NCBI GenBank assembly: GCA_025345505.1
Contig: JANVCC010000018.1
Coordinates: 40,849,263-40,913,262 of the forward strand
Source of the DNA: Todiramphus chloris collaris
Lineage: Eukaryota; Chordata; Aves; Coraciiformes; Alcedinidae
Length of the DNA stretch: 64,000 nt
Reading direction: 5' to 3'
Positions 1 to 13,090 of this stretch are shown piece after piece (positions within the stretch are counted from its first letter, which is position 1; each line of letters begins with the position of its first letter). A model generated the notes under the pieces. That model was not told the origin of the DNA and made no database searches. It saw only the letters and a program-made list of their open reading frames with translations. The position numbers and the translations under genes are program-made.

Positions 1-3000
1 AGTGTGTAAAACACACTAGAGTTTTGGTCATTAATCTCAAACAACTCAGAAAATCCTTATCCAGTTAATTTTGAGAAGAACTGAGTGTCACAGAAAGTCA
101 TATGTAGGACTCATCTCACATAAGGTTAACCATATAAAAAATTAGATTTCTCCTTGGACTTCTCCTTCCCTTCCATAAAGATATAGAAATGAGAAAAATT
201 GCCTTCTGGATTTGACTATCTCTCTCCACTGATTACAAAAGAAGCCCAGACACCTTGCTTAGGCTAGGCTAGCTTTTGCATAGCTGCATTAAGAAGGATC
301 AATCTCAGCTGAGGGGTGAGATTTTCAAAAGTGCTTACATGACTTAAGTATTCACTTTTCATAGGCTTTTCAGAAATCTATGTTTCTAAATTACTTATAT
401 TTGGAATTTATTTTAATTCCTATCAAATGAATAGACAGGCACAGAAGCAAAATCCAAGTAAGCTGATTATGACCGTTAGTTCTTGGTATGCGTTTTAAGC
501 ATATCTTACAATTTCTTTGTCTGTTTTTCATTTGCCCATACTTGGAAAAGTAATGCAGAAGATGTATGTGTCCTGATGGGAATACTGAGTTCAAATAGAT
601 AAAAGAAGAAGAAACATAGGAGAACCTTCATTAAAACTGCTCAGGGGAAGAGAAAATAACCTCTAATGAACTTGCATTGCCACATTAAAAAAATATTTCC
701 TTCTATAACTAGTAAGTAGTGATTGTTTTGTGGTATGAAGTAGTTCTTGCATTTAAACTAGGAAAAAAAAAAAAGCAAACTGCATTCAGAGTCATACCTC
801 TCATGTCTATTTGCTTATCAAATATAATTTACATTAAAATAGGATGTGATATTATGTTTTATTCTTGAGAGGAAAGGAAACTCTTCAGATGAAGCTGTGA
901 TGTACAACAGAAAGATTTCATACCTAATTGATAAAGCACAACATTGTTCATGGCACAACTGGACTTCACAACCCTGCACCTCATGACTAACTGTAGCAGC
1001 CAAGGGTAATGCCCTTGGACACATATATTCCCATTAGAGAAGCCTCTTAGACACTTAATCCTGGCACATGCAACAGTTTAATTCTGTTAGCATTAAACTG
1101 TGAGATGCCAAGATCCTGCCTGAATCCCAGTTTGATTAACAAAATGATATTTCCAGAACTATTTTCCGCAGGTGGATTCATAGTATAACCAGTCTATAAG
1201 AAAAGCAAAGCTGCCATAACTTTAAAGGCTCAATTCAGTGGTTGGTGAGATGTGAGGGAGCTAAGCTTTGACTTCTCTTTTGGCTGAACCCACACTTGCC
1301 TGAGAGGTGCCACTGGTAAGGTGTTCCAGAAAAGGAGTTTCTCAGCCTCTTTTTGCTTACTTTTCAGGAAATAATTGAATATCTACAGGGTCAGGGGAGA
1401 GCTGAATGAATCAGTAGTTTGCCGATTAGAGAGCTCACCTGGAGTATGGGATCGCTGCCTTCTCAAGGGAACGTGTAAATAATCCAGAAAGGTTGGAACA
1501 GCTTCACCATGTAGAAATGGAAGTATTCCCCACCCTTTAACCAGCTGGTTTCAATTTACATAGTAGGTGATGGTTTATACCACTTTAGAAATGAGGGAAG
1601 GGAGAAAGAGGAGTGGGAATTGAATATCCCTTGCTATATTGTGTTTTCAAAAGGCAGAAATAGAGCCCTTCCACAGATCTGCAAGCCCAGAACTGGAAGC
1701 TGTTGTCTTCCTTTTTCTTTCCCACGGCCAGACATTGCTGTGATTTCCTTTTGAAAGGCACAGAGACTTGTTGGACACTTTCTTGAATGGCCTCAACTCA
1801 ATATATCTACAGAAAATTGTACAGTAAAAGTGACTGATCAGTGCACTGATGGACATTAATAAAACCAATAGTGGAGCAATACCAAAGCTGGGGCAAGGAG
1901 GCGGCTCAAAATCCCACCCAACAGTGGTGGAAAAGTCAAGGCCAGCAATTAGAGTAGCTCAGGCTGCCACAGAGGTATAGTCACATCGATTCAGCTTTGT
2001 GTCTTCTTTTAGGTGTCCTGATTTCTCCAGATATGTGAAAGTACACATATGCATCCACTGTATACAGTTTGGAGTTATTAACCTTATTACAGCCATATTC
2101 CTGGAGACTAGCATCTGAATCTCTCTTATGAGTCTATCCTATCTTGCTTTTCTAAATTTCATGAGACAGAATCCAATATCGTATCAGGAAAGGTGTTCCT
2201 GAGGGACAATTCATGAAGGCCTTCCATGCAACTCAGTACAAGCATCTTCAGACATTGGATATAAAGAGAATCTTTTGATTATTTTTTAACAGTATAGCAT
2301 AAACAGTTACTTCTCCATCATTTCTGCTTTTATTTTTGTTATTTCCAGACTGAGACTCTGACCCTGCAAACATTTAATTTTGAACATGTGAGTAGTGACA
2401 TGGAGTTCAAGAAGGGCAACAGAAGTGACCAGAGACATCTGACCCCAATTTAAACCTTAATCCTGTGAAGATTTTTGAATATGAAATCAATATGGCTAGT
2501 CACACAGTTAAAGATAGGAATGTGAACTCTTCACAGGGCTGGCATCTAACTAGAATAGACCCTTATAATTTCATTTGGTGCAAAAATTCCCTGTTTCTGA
2601 AAATTTTGTTGTTCTTATAACCTTGCATATTATTGTTTTGAGGTTTGGGAAAGATGATTGTCTCAAGGGTTTCAGCGGGAGCAAATGTGTTTGGGTGAGC
2701 TTTCCAGTATCTGGCAATAATATCTTGCAAGAAAACAGAATTTTCACAGTTCTGAAAACTATAACTATGTGCTAAATAAAATAATACATTCAGTTGCCCT
2801 ATTGAACCCTCACAGAACTCAGGCTTCTACTGGAGAACAGTCCCCTGCTGGCTTGTGTTGTGAAGTATTATCTCCCCATGTATCATTAATTTTCTTTTCA
2901 CAATATTAAGCCTCATTAATCCATCTCTAGTTTCCTTGTATTTAAAAATAGAAGTGGATTGTTCTGAATTGCATAGTAAATAAATTATATAGGTTATTTG

Positions 3001-6000
3001 TCTCAAAATTATGTCATAAAAGCTTATTATTATTCACGTGTATATGCACACAAGTACAGACACACAATCTTACATTTGTCTTAACAAAACAGAAAATGTA
3101 GTAAAAGGAAAGACAGTTCTTTCTACAGCTAATAATACCTATTTACAGGGACTTTGCTAATGTGCAAGAAAACAGACAGCTTGTCATCTTACTTGTAAAA
3201 TACATTCTTAGTATGCACCTTCACAATTATTTTGAAAATCCAAGCCCAGGAATTCAAAGTGACATACTCTGCCTAAACCCCATCAAAGTCCCTAAAAGAA
3301 ATCCAATACTTACATATTTTTGGAAATAGTCTAATTCCTAAGGTATTTAAATTAGCTGTTTTCATTCTTAGGTTAAATCCCTCCGGGTGCTTAATTTTAA
3401 TTGCCCAGATACGGAACTGCATTCACATCGGGTAGTGTAAATAAGCACCTGAACTCTGTCCAAAGTCTTTAGAGAAGCTTGACAAACATGAACTATAAGA
3501 CTATAATTAGCATCTTCTGATATGCTCGCTGCTGATTGGGATTTTATATTTTATTTTCTATATATAAAGGATTGTTCTAGACTAGTGCTAGAACTCTATT
3601 CTAGGTCCTAGACTACTCAACAAGAGGAGACTAAAATATTAAGACTAAATACTAACATGCTAGCAGAGTGCCCAAACCACCAGGCCTATGGAGTTTTTCC
3701 ACACTCAGCTTGTTTACCATTAAGCAGTTAAGATTCACAGGGCAAGAGGAAAGACTGATTTTTTATCTATCTGGTAAGAAAGGAACTAGATGGCTTAGAG
3801 GAATGAGAATTAAATTGTTGTTGCTATTGTGGGTCTGACGCCTTGCTTTATCTCCCAAGGCTGCCCTAACTGCTAACTTTCAGTATAAAGGGTGCCCAGC
3901 CTTTCAGCAAGTACTGGTGTGAGCAGGATGGATCCCAAATGATGAAGACAATTTATGTTTCCCCTTTGTTCCTGAATTCTCAGGAGAAGAGTTACAAAGA
4001 GTTAAATCCTAATTTTAGGATGACATGATGGAAGGATACACCTCTATTTTATATATAGTGCCACTATAGAATATTGTCTGTATGTGGAATACTGACAGTA
4101 AGAGCTCTCTCCCCCACAGTGGAATCTGAAGTGAAGCATAGAGTATATCCATTTACAAGCCTCCAGAGGCATCTTCTCACACCACTGAGTATGCAGGGAA
4201 TTTAGGTATCTGTACAGAGACCAATTCCCCAAATTTTTTGGAGAGGAAGTACGTAATCATCTCTATTAGGTGGTTCGATTTCTGTTTAGTTTATACTGAA
4301 TGATCAGTAGAGGGGAATAGTGTTTTACATTGCTTTGCTTTACCTTTTTACTTGGCCTTGCTTAATTTTATTCTCCAGTAAGTAACATTTAGTAGAGATC
4401 CTATTGTTTCTACACATTCATCTTTTTCCTTAGAAAATTTTACTAAATGCAGTTTATATTTTTTTTCATCCTTCTGATCTAACAACTTGTAGATACTTGA
4501 GTACCTGAATGTTTAGTCACACCATCCTCATGAACTGGCAAAGTCTAAAATCTGTTTTCTTCTAGTGGATGAATTGTTTAATCAGCTCTGTGAGTGATAA
4601 CCATGTCATGAGTTTAACTATGTCCTGATTTTGGAGCACCGTGATAAATTAAGTTAATGCAATGTTTTAGTCTCTCCTGCATTGTGTTGTTTCTTCATGG
4701 ATTATTTCTGTCATTCTCAAGCTCAGAGTCATTTCAGGCAATAAGTGCCAGAGAATTGCTTCCTTTTTTCTCCCGAACTTGCTTTCTAAATGCATTCTGC
4801 CTTTAAATGTAAGACAGACTGTAAGTTCAATATCTTACAGCCCTGCAGGGTTAGAAACAGAAGCTTTATCCCATTAGAAACAGATGGTTCCTCCCTCCCA
4901 GTGGGACATACACAGCTCTAACCGGAGTCCCTGGAAAGTCCTGAAACAGTATGTTGTGACAGACTCTTCACACCTACAATCTTGCAAGTTACTAATCTAC
5001 CTTATGAAACTACCTTTTAAAAATTGGAAGGTGAATCAAAAATACAGTAGGAAACCATCACCAATTTCAGACTAAAAAAAAAAGTATTTGTTTTAGAAAA
5101 ATGATATAAAATAAAAATTGGAAATGTACTAACATAACAAAGACTTCCAATTTCACTACTAAATTGATGTGCTAAATATAATTCAATAAGAAGTAGTATG
5201 CAACATGTACTGCTGCTGTTGATTAAGGATTTCGTCTTGCAGAATAACAAAGGGCTAAAATCTGCAATTGCGATTCACATTAGGCAGTGATAAGTCCATC
5301 TTACTGGTAAGTCAGCAAATACTCAGGAACATAGGACTCTAGGATTAAATTAATTTTTTTATGTAGTTCACCTCCTGATATTACAAGTATCCATATCACG
5401 TAATACTTTTAATAAATTAAACAAGTTACATTTAAAAATAGGTCAGATTTTTTTTTTTTTTTTTTCCTTTTCTCTTCCTGGAGATATATCACTGTTCTTA
5501 TGGCACAAACCTTATTCTCCTTTCATACCTACATTTATTCATGACCTCACTAGTGGTGGGGTTTTTGGTAAACCTGTGTCAATATTATCACTTAAACAGT
5601 TTTTGTTGTTGGTTTGTTTTTTTCTTCCCAGTGTTAACTCCTTGCATATGATTTCACTCCTTCTTGGTCTCCTCTTCTGTATCTAAACTATTAAGGAAAC
5701 ATTTTGTTTATTTTTGTTTCTCCTGACCTTAGGTGCCTTTCTCCAAGGCACCTGTTATTCCAGATCGAATGCATCTTTTCTTGATTGTAGGTGATCAGAA
5801 TTATATAGAGTATTTACAATGATGTTTTACCTTGGCCTTGTACAACGTCATTGATTCATACCCATCTTCGCTGCAAATGCTTCAAATGATATTTTGTAGG
5901 ATCACATTTATTTTTCTCATGGTTATATTATCTTGATGGTACATAGCTGTCTATGATGTGTAGAGACAGATTCTCTTCCTCAGTCATTTCCAAATGATGA

Positions 6001-6760
6001 ATTCCTGATTTCTGAAAAAAACAAAACAAACAAAAAAATATAGTTGTTATTAAATCCTAAATGAGTGGACATATATCCATGTATTTCATACTACTGAATT
6101 TCATTCTATTCTTATTTTTCCAGTCCTCAGGGTCATCCACTTCTTTCTGCCTTGTATCCCAAATTTTCTAACAAGATACATTTTTCATTTAACTCAGATA
6201 TAACTTCACATTTCTTTCAAGGTTATTATAGAAAATATTAATGAAACCACTCAAGAGACCAGTCACTGAGGAATGACAGTGGCAGACTCCCTCTACCTGA
6301 GTTTCTTCCTGTTCTTTACTCCTATTGTTACCCCTTCTTTAATCCTTCCCCACTTTATAATTCCCAGATTAATCCTTTTTTTTTTCTCCACTTCTTAACT
6401 AACAATTCCTGTGTGGTATTGGATTGATTAGATCTGTTCTCTTTTCCTTTCTAGAAAATCAGTTATTTTTCAATGAATTCTAACAGGTTAGACTGGAAAT
6501 ATCTTATTTTGTCTTTCAAAATGTCTATCAGAAGAAGCCTTGCATCTTGTTATTTACCACACTAAGGAGTTTTCATTCTTCTCATACTTTATTTATTGTT
6601 TTCCACTAATATGAAATAACTCAGGAAATAAAAAAAAAATATTACAAATTCTGTCTGTGAAGCTCGAAATTCTATGTTCCATTTTGCTTGGATTTCTAGA
6701 ATGAAAATAATTTGGTTCTTCTGATTTAAACACTTTAGGATCTTTATATTTTGCAGCTGC
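1..6760. other. Intergenic or intronic stretch, no gene seen
   Basis: AT-rich sequence with no open frame showing coding-like codon use, no CR1 tail and no LTR edge that I can recognise. It holds only a short T run at 5448-5465 and minor A runs. Open frames here are under 80 codons and carry no recognisable motif. Confidence 0.6.
5448..5465. repeat. Poly-T run
   Basis: Eighteen uninterrupted T. No retrocopy or element body is recognisable on either side. Confidence 0.8.
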
Positions 6761-7790
6761 ATCACAGAATCACAAAATCATTCCTGTTGGAAGAGAACCT
6801 TAAGATCAAGTCCAACCGTTAACCCAGCATGGCCAGGTCACCACTAAACCATGTCCCTAAGTGCAACATCTACATCACCTTTAAATACCTCCAGGACTGG
6901 GGACTCTCAACACTTTCCTGGGCATCTTGTTCCAATGTTTGACAACCCTTTCAGTAAAGAAATTTTTATTAATATCCAATCTAAACTTCTACTGGTGTAA
7001 CTTGAGGTCCTTTCCTCTTGTCCTATTGCTTGCTACATGGGAGAAGAGACTGACCACCACCTCACTTCAACTTCTTTTCAGGTAGTTGTAGAGAGCAATA
7101 AAGTCTCCCTTCATCCTCCTTTTCTCCAGGGTAAACAACCACAGTTCCCTCCCTCAGCCACTCCTCATAAGACTTGTTCTCTAGACCCTTCACCAGCTTT
7201 GTTGCCCTTCTTTGCACATGATCCAGCACCTCAATGTCCTTCTTGTAGTGAAGACTCTAAAACTGAACATGATATTTAATGTGTGCCTTCACCAGTGCTG
7301 AGTACGGAGAACAATCACATGGGGTTGTTGTGGCCCACGTGCAGGACCCAGTACTTGACATCACTAAATCTCATACAATTGGCTTCAGTCTATAAATCCT
7401 GCCTGAGCAGATCCCTCTGTAGGGCCTCCCTATCCTCAAGCAGATGAACATTCCTGCCTGACTTGGTGTTGTCTGAAAACTTACTGTGGCTGCCCTTGAT
7501 CCCCTCATCTGTATCATTGATAAAGATATTAAACAGAACTGGCTCCAATGCTGAGCCCTGGGGAACAGCACCTGTGACCAAATGCCAACTGGATTTAACT
7601 TCATTCATCACAACTCTCTGGGCCTGTCCAGGCAGACAACTGTTTATTCAGTAAAGCGTATACCCATACAAACCACGAGCAGACAGTTTCTCCAGGAGAA
7701 TGATGTGGGAAATGATGTCAAAAGCTTTACTAATGTCCAGATAAACAACATCCACAGCCTTTCTGTCATCCACTAAGAAAGTCACCTTTT
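6761..7790 (-). mobile_element. CR1 LINE, 5'-truncated, about 1 kb
   Basis: The 3' end lies at 6761, where two degenerate copies of the CR1 tail octamer are read in reverse. It is followed by the typical CR1 3' UTR and the C-terminal part of the ORF2 reverse transcriptase. On the minus strand about 7390-7611 encodes the reverse transcriptase stretch [18 protein letters not shown] and then FSDNTKSG, where the family has FADDTKLG, so the catalytic aspartate pair is altered. Homology fades near 7790, about where the family reads VTF-x-D-R-A-V-D-V-V-Y. This is ordinary 5' truncation by incomplete reverse transcription. It is dead and has no host function that I can see. Confidence 0.95.
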
Positions 7791-8474
7791 CAGTTACAGT
7801 AATTTTTTTTTCTGAACCTCTACCCACACATTTATCACCTTACTTTTTTCTTCATGTTCAGCATCATCAGCTTCATAGAAAACTGCTTCTATCTTTAATA
7901 TTTTTTCTTTATGATTGAAGGAACTTCTACCAGCTTGATTAACAAAAAATGTATAGAAAATATAAAATTATAAGCCTAAGCAGTTTCTCCATTTTTATTT
8001 TGTTCCTATATATTCTTCTTTTGATTGTTTTTGATCTCTTCTCATTGCAATCTTTCTTTGAGTCACTTAATTACCCACTTAGCACTGGAGGCCTGAAAGA
8101 TTCATCCACCTGCTCTTTTGGGTTATGTGATTCAGATGATTTTTCATCTTTGGTTTAAATAAAATCCTTTCTTCATTTAAAGTTCTGAATGATATAGGTT
8201 GGTTGATTTCACTGTTTGCTTCCTGTAGTTTATCAGCAAATGACCATTCAAAGGAAAGAACCTTAGTACCAAATACAGTCTTTATTTATTTTTATTCATA
8301 ATGTGAATTGAATAACAAATAAACAACAGATGTTAACTTTTTCTGTGTGCCATGACCAGTTTATATTGTAATTACCAAAAATCACCTAAGAAATCAGTGT
8401 TTCATGTTAATTTGGTAACTATCTGGTGTAGTAAACACTGATGTTTTCAGAAAGAAGGGAGGGAGAGGAGTCCA
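7791..8474. other. Spacer between two CR1 pieces
   Basis: AT-rich and without recognisable features. Chance open frames only. Confidence 0.5.
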
Positions 8475-8673
8475 ACATAATGATGAAGAGTCAAGAGAAC
8501 AAGTCTTATGAGGAGCGGCTGAGGGCACTGTGGCTCTTTAGCCTGGAGAAAAGGGGAATGAGGGGAGACCTTATCTCTGTCTACAACTACCTGAAAGGAG
8601 GTTGTAGCAAGGCAGTGGTCGGTCTCTTTTTCCATGTAACAAGCAATAGGAGAAGAGGAAAGGGCCTTAAACA
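8475..8673 (+). mobile_element. CR1 LINE internal fragment
   Basis: About 200 bases matching the end of CR1 ORF2. Read on the plus strand, the frame gives KSYEERLRALWLFSLEKRG and then a stretch resembling the family's LISVYNYLKGGCS and RRGKG. Both ends are missing: there is no CR1 tail downstream and no reverse transcriptase upstream. The missing 3' end is unusual for CR1, which normally loses its 5' end, and points to a later deletion or decay. Confidence 0.9.
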
Positions 8674-9040
8674 TTGGAATAATAGGATTTTTAACAGAAA
8701 AAAATAGCTGATACTTGGTACAAGTAATAGCCTACACTGACAAAATCTGTACTAGGACAGTAAACTTAGTAAGGCCTTAATTTTAATTCCTTATCACTGA
8801 TTCATTTTTCTGCAGATATTAATAGGAAAGAGTGTCCATATAAAATAATCAATATTATTTTGAAGAGCATCATGACATTTTCTTTAAAGCCTCTTCTCTA
8901 AATATGGAACAAAACCAGCCCTGGCTAACTTTTGAGATTACAATTATTAAGGTAGTCTAGCTGCAGATGTGTAGTTTCTCTAGTCAAAGACAGTAACAGA
9001 AAATTGAGAATCAGTACATCTCTATCTGAATATTGATTGT

Positions 9041-9230
9041 ACAATATCTGTCTTTGTTCTTTCTGGAATTAGTTGGTGGTCTATTGCCCATTAGCAGTTA
9101 CCTGAGCAGAAGCTAATGTTACAGATGCTATAAAAAGAGCAGCAGCAGAGCAAACAGATTTAAATCAGCTCAATTCCAACAAAAAGTCTTTCATCTTGAA
9201 ACAATTTAAACTCTACCAAGGGTAAGTAAA
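9041..9230 (+). promoter_or_regulatory. Possible core promoter, short untranslated first exon and splice donor
   Basis: A TATA-type box (tataaaaag) starts at 9131. About 35 bases upstream are paired TAAT-type motifs (attag, ctaatg) such as homeodomain factors bind. Downstream is a purine-rich stretch with agcagcagcagagcaaac, and a strong donor match (caag|ggtaagtaa) ends at about 9222. The order TATA, about 90 bases, donor is what a short 5' untranslated exon would look like, as in many peptide-hormone and secreted-protein genes. No ATG with a signal-peptide frame is visible within the next few kilobases, so I cannot name a gene. Chance is a real alternative. Confidence 0.25.
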
Positions 9231-12200
9231 CAGAAAGAATATATTTTCGTTTACTTTCAGCTGTCAGTAATTGCTTTCACATTCCCTGTCTTCAGATATG
9301 AGGAAGGTTTTCATATTTTTCCTCGTACAAGAATCTCATAAACTATTAGCATGATTACTTTTCTTTATATAGTTCTTACTGTATTTAGAGGACATTCAGT
9401 TGTGAAAGTTTTCTAAACTGCTCACAGATACAGAGCTATCAATGCAGCTACCACAGCAGAGTCAAGATCTTTTCCTATAAATTGTGTTGAAGGCATAGAA
9501 ATATAAAAGCAACTTCAGTAACTGAAGTTTCTATATCAACAGTCTAATTCTCTGCAATTTAGTTAGAGTCTTTATATATGTTCATACATAGAAATAAAAC
9601 CCTTCACATACATAAACACTAGGGAATAAAAAAGATCCAAAAAGTTCTTTTTTTAAAAAAAAAGTGTGTGGATTCTGTATGTTTCTTTGCTATTAGTTCT
9701 AGTATACCTCTTTTCTCAACTAAGAAAAGCCACAGGCATATTGAAGAACCATCCTGATTGTTACACAGTATTAAATTTCAGTTCCCTTAGAAAATGCCAA
9801 AAATTGTGGCTGGCAATAAACGTTCTTCAAAAGTGAACTAGAATTGGCAATCATACTAACTGCTCCTACTGCTCAGAATATCAGATTAGGCTGAACAAAG
9901 AGAGGATTAATGTTTGTGCTTACAAGCAGAAGGGCCCCTATCTGTTCCTCAGTGCCCACTAGTCAAAGGTTCTACCTTCTCAGCTGTGCTAATGGTAAGA
10001 ATTACATGGGTGCTTCTTTTTTAATTCCTCAGACTTACCCACATGATTTTTATTTGAAGACAATTAGGAAGTGCACTTGGGAGCTAGTCCATTTGCTGGG
10101 CTTTAAGACTGTACCCTCCAGCTGAGGAAAAGTAACGTGTGGAATTATATCTCTCTTCAGTATCCTTCTGCAGCCTGAGAAAAAATGGTGTCAAGAACTA
10201 ATATAAATTAGTTTACAGTGATCCTCATACTGTTCTTATCCTTAAAAGTTGTTTATTTTGATTCACCTGACTGATTAATCTAGTTCCAGCTCTTTAACAA
10301 CAGAGATTGGTGTTAGGGAGGCCTTACTAATAAGTACAACATAGAAAACATCATTTCCAGTTACTTTGATCCAAGAAGAGAAGCTTGGCTGTCCAGGCAC
10401 ATTCTTCACAAGAACACTGAAACTTGTGTACTTAGGGAAATATCTTCAGGACTGAGAAACAACATATTCTGTTTGCATATGCTGTATTGTGTTAAGTATC
10501 ACCCTTGAGGAAAAATGCAAAGTACAGAGATGTTCTGCAGCTGCTATTGTAAAGCACAGGGAGACAGACGTTCCTCTTTCCAGTTTATGTTTTGTGACAA
10601 TATAGTAGCTCATGCTGCTATTTCTGGTATGGCTCCTAAAGTAGAGTTCTTTTTCATCTGCTGGAGATCCCCCCTGTTACAAAGAAAACTGATTGGCATG
10701 CACTAAGCATATGCATCTTTGTTCTGTTCTCTCAGTCTTTCACATTTCATATGTTAGGGAATTGGCAATTATCAACAGATGGTGCAAATTAGAATGTCAT
10801 GATGTTACTTTAAATTTTCTCCAATGGCAGGTTATCTTTCTAATAAATCCAGGGGTTAACAAAACAGAAAGATAGTATTTCCCTTCCTTTGACCCATTCA
10901 CCTTTAGTCTTAAAATATGTCCAAGAAACAAAGCTAGTAAATCCATGTATTTTGCTAACTCACTGATTTCATTACCCAGGTAACTATTCCTTAATTTATC
11001 CCTTAATCCAAAAGTTCCTCCCTTAGATTTATCCTTTAATCTGTAAATTGACAAGGATGGAATCTAATGTCTATTATCATACAGCAAAATGATTAGATAT
11101 GAACCAGTCATCTAAAACACCTGGATGAGAAGTAGTTAGTGAATTAATTGCTGAAAAAGGTAATGTACAATTGCATCAGTGAGTACTTACTGAAAATCTA
11201 AACCAAGGGAATACTTAAGAGGAGGAAAATTATTAAAAAAGGAAACTTCATATTATTTGCCAGTGATGAAAGGTTACCAAACACTACAATTAAAAAATAA
11301 GTTAGTCTTGTCGAAGTATATTGCAGAAAGGAGTTGTTGTTGAAATGTATTGTTGTACATTTCTTATTAAGCAAGGATAATATTTCTTATTATTTCATTC
11401 ATTTGTGATAATTCTCATTACTTCATTTATCCATTTGTTTCTTTGTTAGCATGTTGTTAGGGACTAAAGACCTTGCTATCAAATTCAAAATAAATAAAGA
11501 TTAAAAAGACAAAAAATATTGAGTATAAATTAGATTAAAAAAAAGGTCCAGATCCTCTTTCTCAAACTAGAAATTAGACCTATTAGAATTAAACTTTTTT
11601 TCAGAGAATAACCTGTCACTCCCTGGTTAATCAGACATCCATGTCTGTTTCAATAACACTTATTAAAAGAATGTGCTCACTTTTTGTCATTTACTCTCTG
11701 CTTAGGCTTATTTCCTGAGCCATACTCAAATCTTTTTAGGGATAATTTACAAGTAATCCACAAATGGTGTTAAACCTACCCAGGGTTCATAAAAATCCTA
11801 ATTGAAATTTCACAAATACCATGTTGAAAGAATTTTTTACTATTAATAATATATAAAGATTCAAAACAAAGAAACAAATGTAATTCAAAGTCTTTGTATT
11901 TCCACTTATTTATTAACATGTATGAATTTTCTTGGATTATTTTTTTCATTGACTGGGGATCTGACAGTGCCAGATTGTGCTAGTTGCTAGTGGTTTTGAG
12001 CTTCCATATATTTAAGGAAAAGTTTAAATAAATAAAAAACTTATTATTAAAACAGGACTACAGAGATGATATTTTGTAAGCTTCTTTTCTTCTTGTGTTT
12101 TATTTGGTAATAATTTATTTAACAGTGTTCTTTTAAACATCAATGATTCTCTATCTGTTCTGGGAACAAATGTAATTACAGGGTTTCAATCTTCACACGT

Positions 12201-12599
12201 TTCTTCCAGGCTTATACTGGTATACTAACATAATTATCTGTAATGGAATTACTCTAGATTTACACTGCTTTACCTGAACTGAAAATCTAGTCTACGAAAT
12301 ACTTGACCTGTCTCCTGCAAGCACATACACTAAAGTTTGAAGGTTTTTACATAAAGTAAAGAAATGGGAAAGTGCTACACAGACATACAATTCTTTCCAT
12401 TTCTATATGATAGAAAAACCCCAGATCAATACTTTCCTATCATTTCCCATAAAATTTTTCATAGACCTGTTTTCTGCTACACAGTTGTACAACACATCCT
12501 TGAGCTGTACAAACCAGTCTAGGCCAACTTCTATTTCCACCTGTTTTAAAGGCCGATTTTTTTGTCAACTTCAGTGGGAGGAATTCCTTTCCTGAAAAA

Positions 12600-12980
12600 C
12601 ATCCTTTTTTAAACCACTGGAGGGAAACAAAGAAGCCGCTTTAAAACAAAGTTCATTCTGGCAGCTTAATATTTGTTATTTTTTAGATTCCTTTTTAAAA
12701 AGAGTGAAAGAAGCGTGGGTAGTAGTATCGATGAGAAGACCCTTTGCCATCAAGGCTTGAGCACAATGTCTTTGAAAGACCCTTTTTACAAACGCTAGCA
12801 TTTGAAAAGGACAAACAGAGAAATAAACCTCAAAGGGGATGACAATAGGATATGGAGAGGAAGTGGGTGGGTTAATGTATCTGAGAAGCAAAGCTCCTTA
12901 TAAAGGCATTGAAGAGGTTTAAGATTCTATTTAGCAACAAAAGGAGTTATGGAATGGGGCATAATTTTCCCACAGGACTT
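12600..12980. promoter_or_regulatory. Candidate conserved non-coding element
   Basis: This block has more CpG and less simple sequence than its surroundings, and several TCF/SOX-like motifs (ctttga, caaag) and homeodomain-like motifs. There is no coding frame and no repeat homology that I can see. The call rests only on texture. Conservation cannot be tested here. Confidence 0.15.
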
Positions 12981-13002
12981 TTTGTCTTTTGATGTTTTTG
13001 AA

Positions 13003-13090
13003 ACACAAAATAAAAAAAACCAACCAACCAACCAACCAAAAAAAAAAAAACAAAACACCAACAAACCAAAAAACAAAAACCCCAAAAAAG
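13003..13090. repeat. A/C-rich simple repeat with (CCAA)n core
   Basis: Nearly five CCAA units at 13020-13038, followed by an A-rich, C-interrupted tract. Confidence 0.9.
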
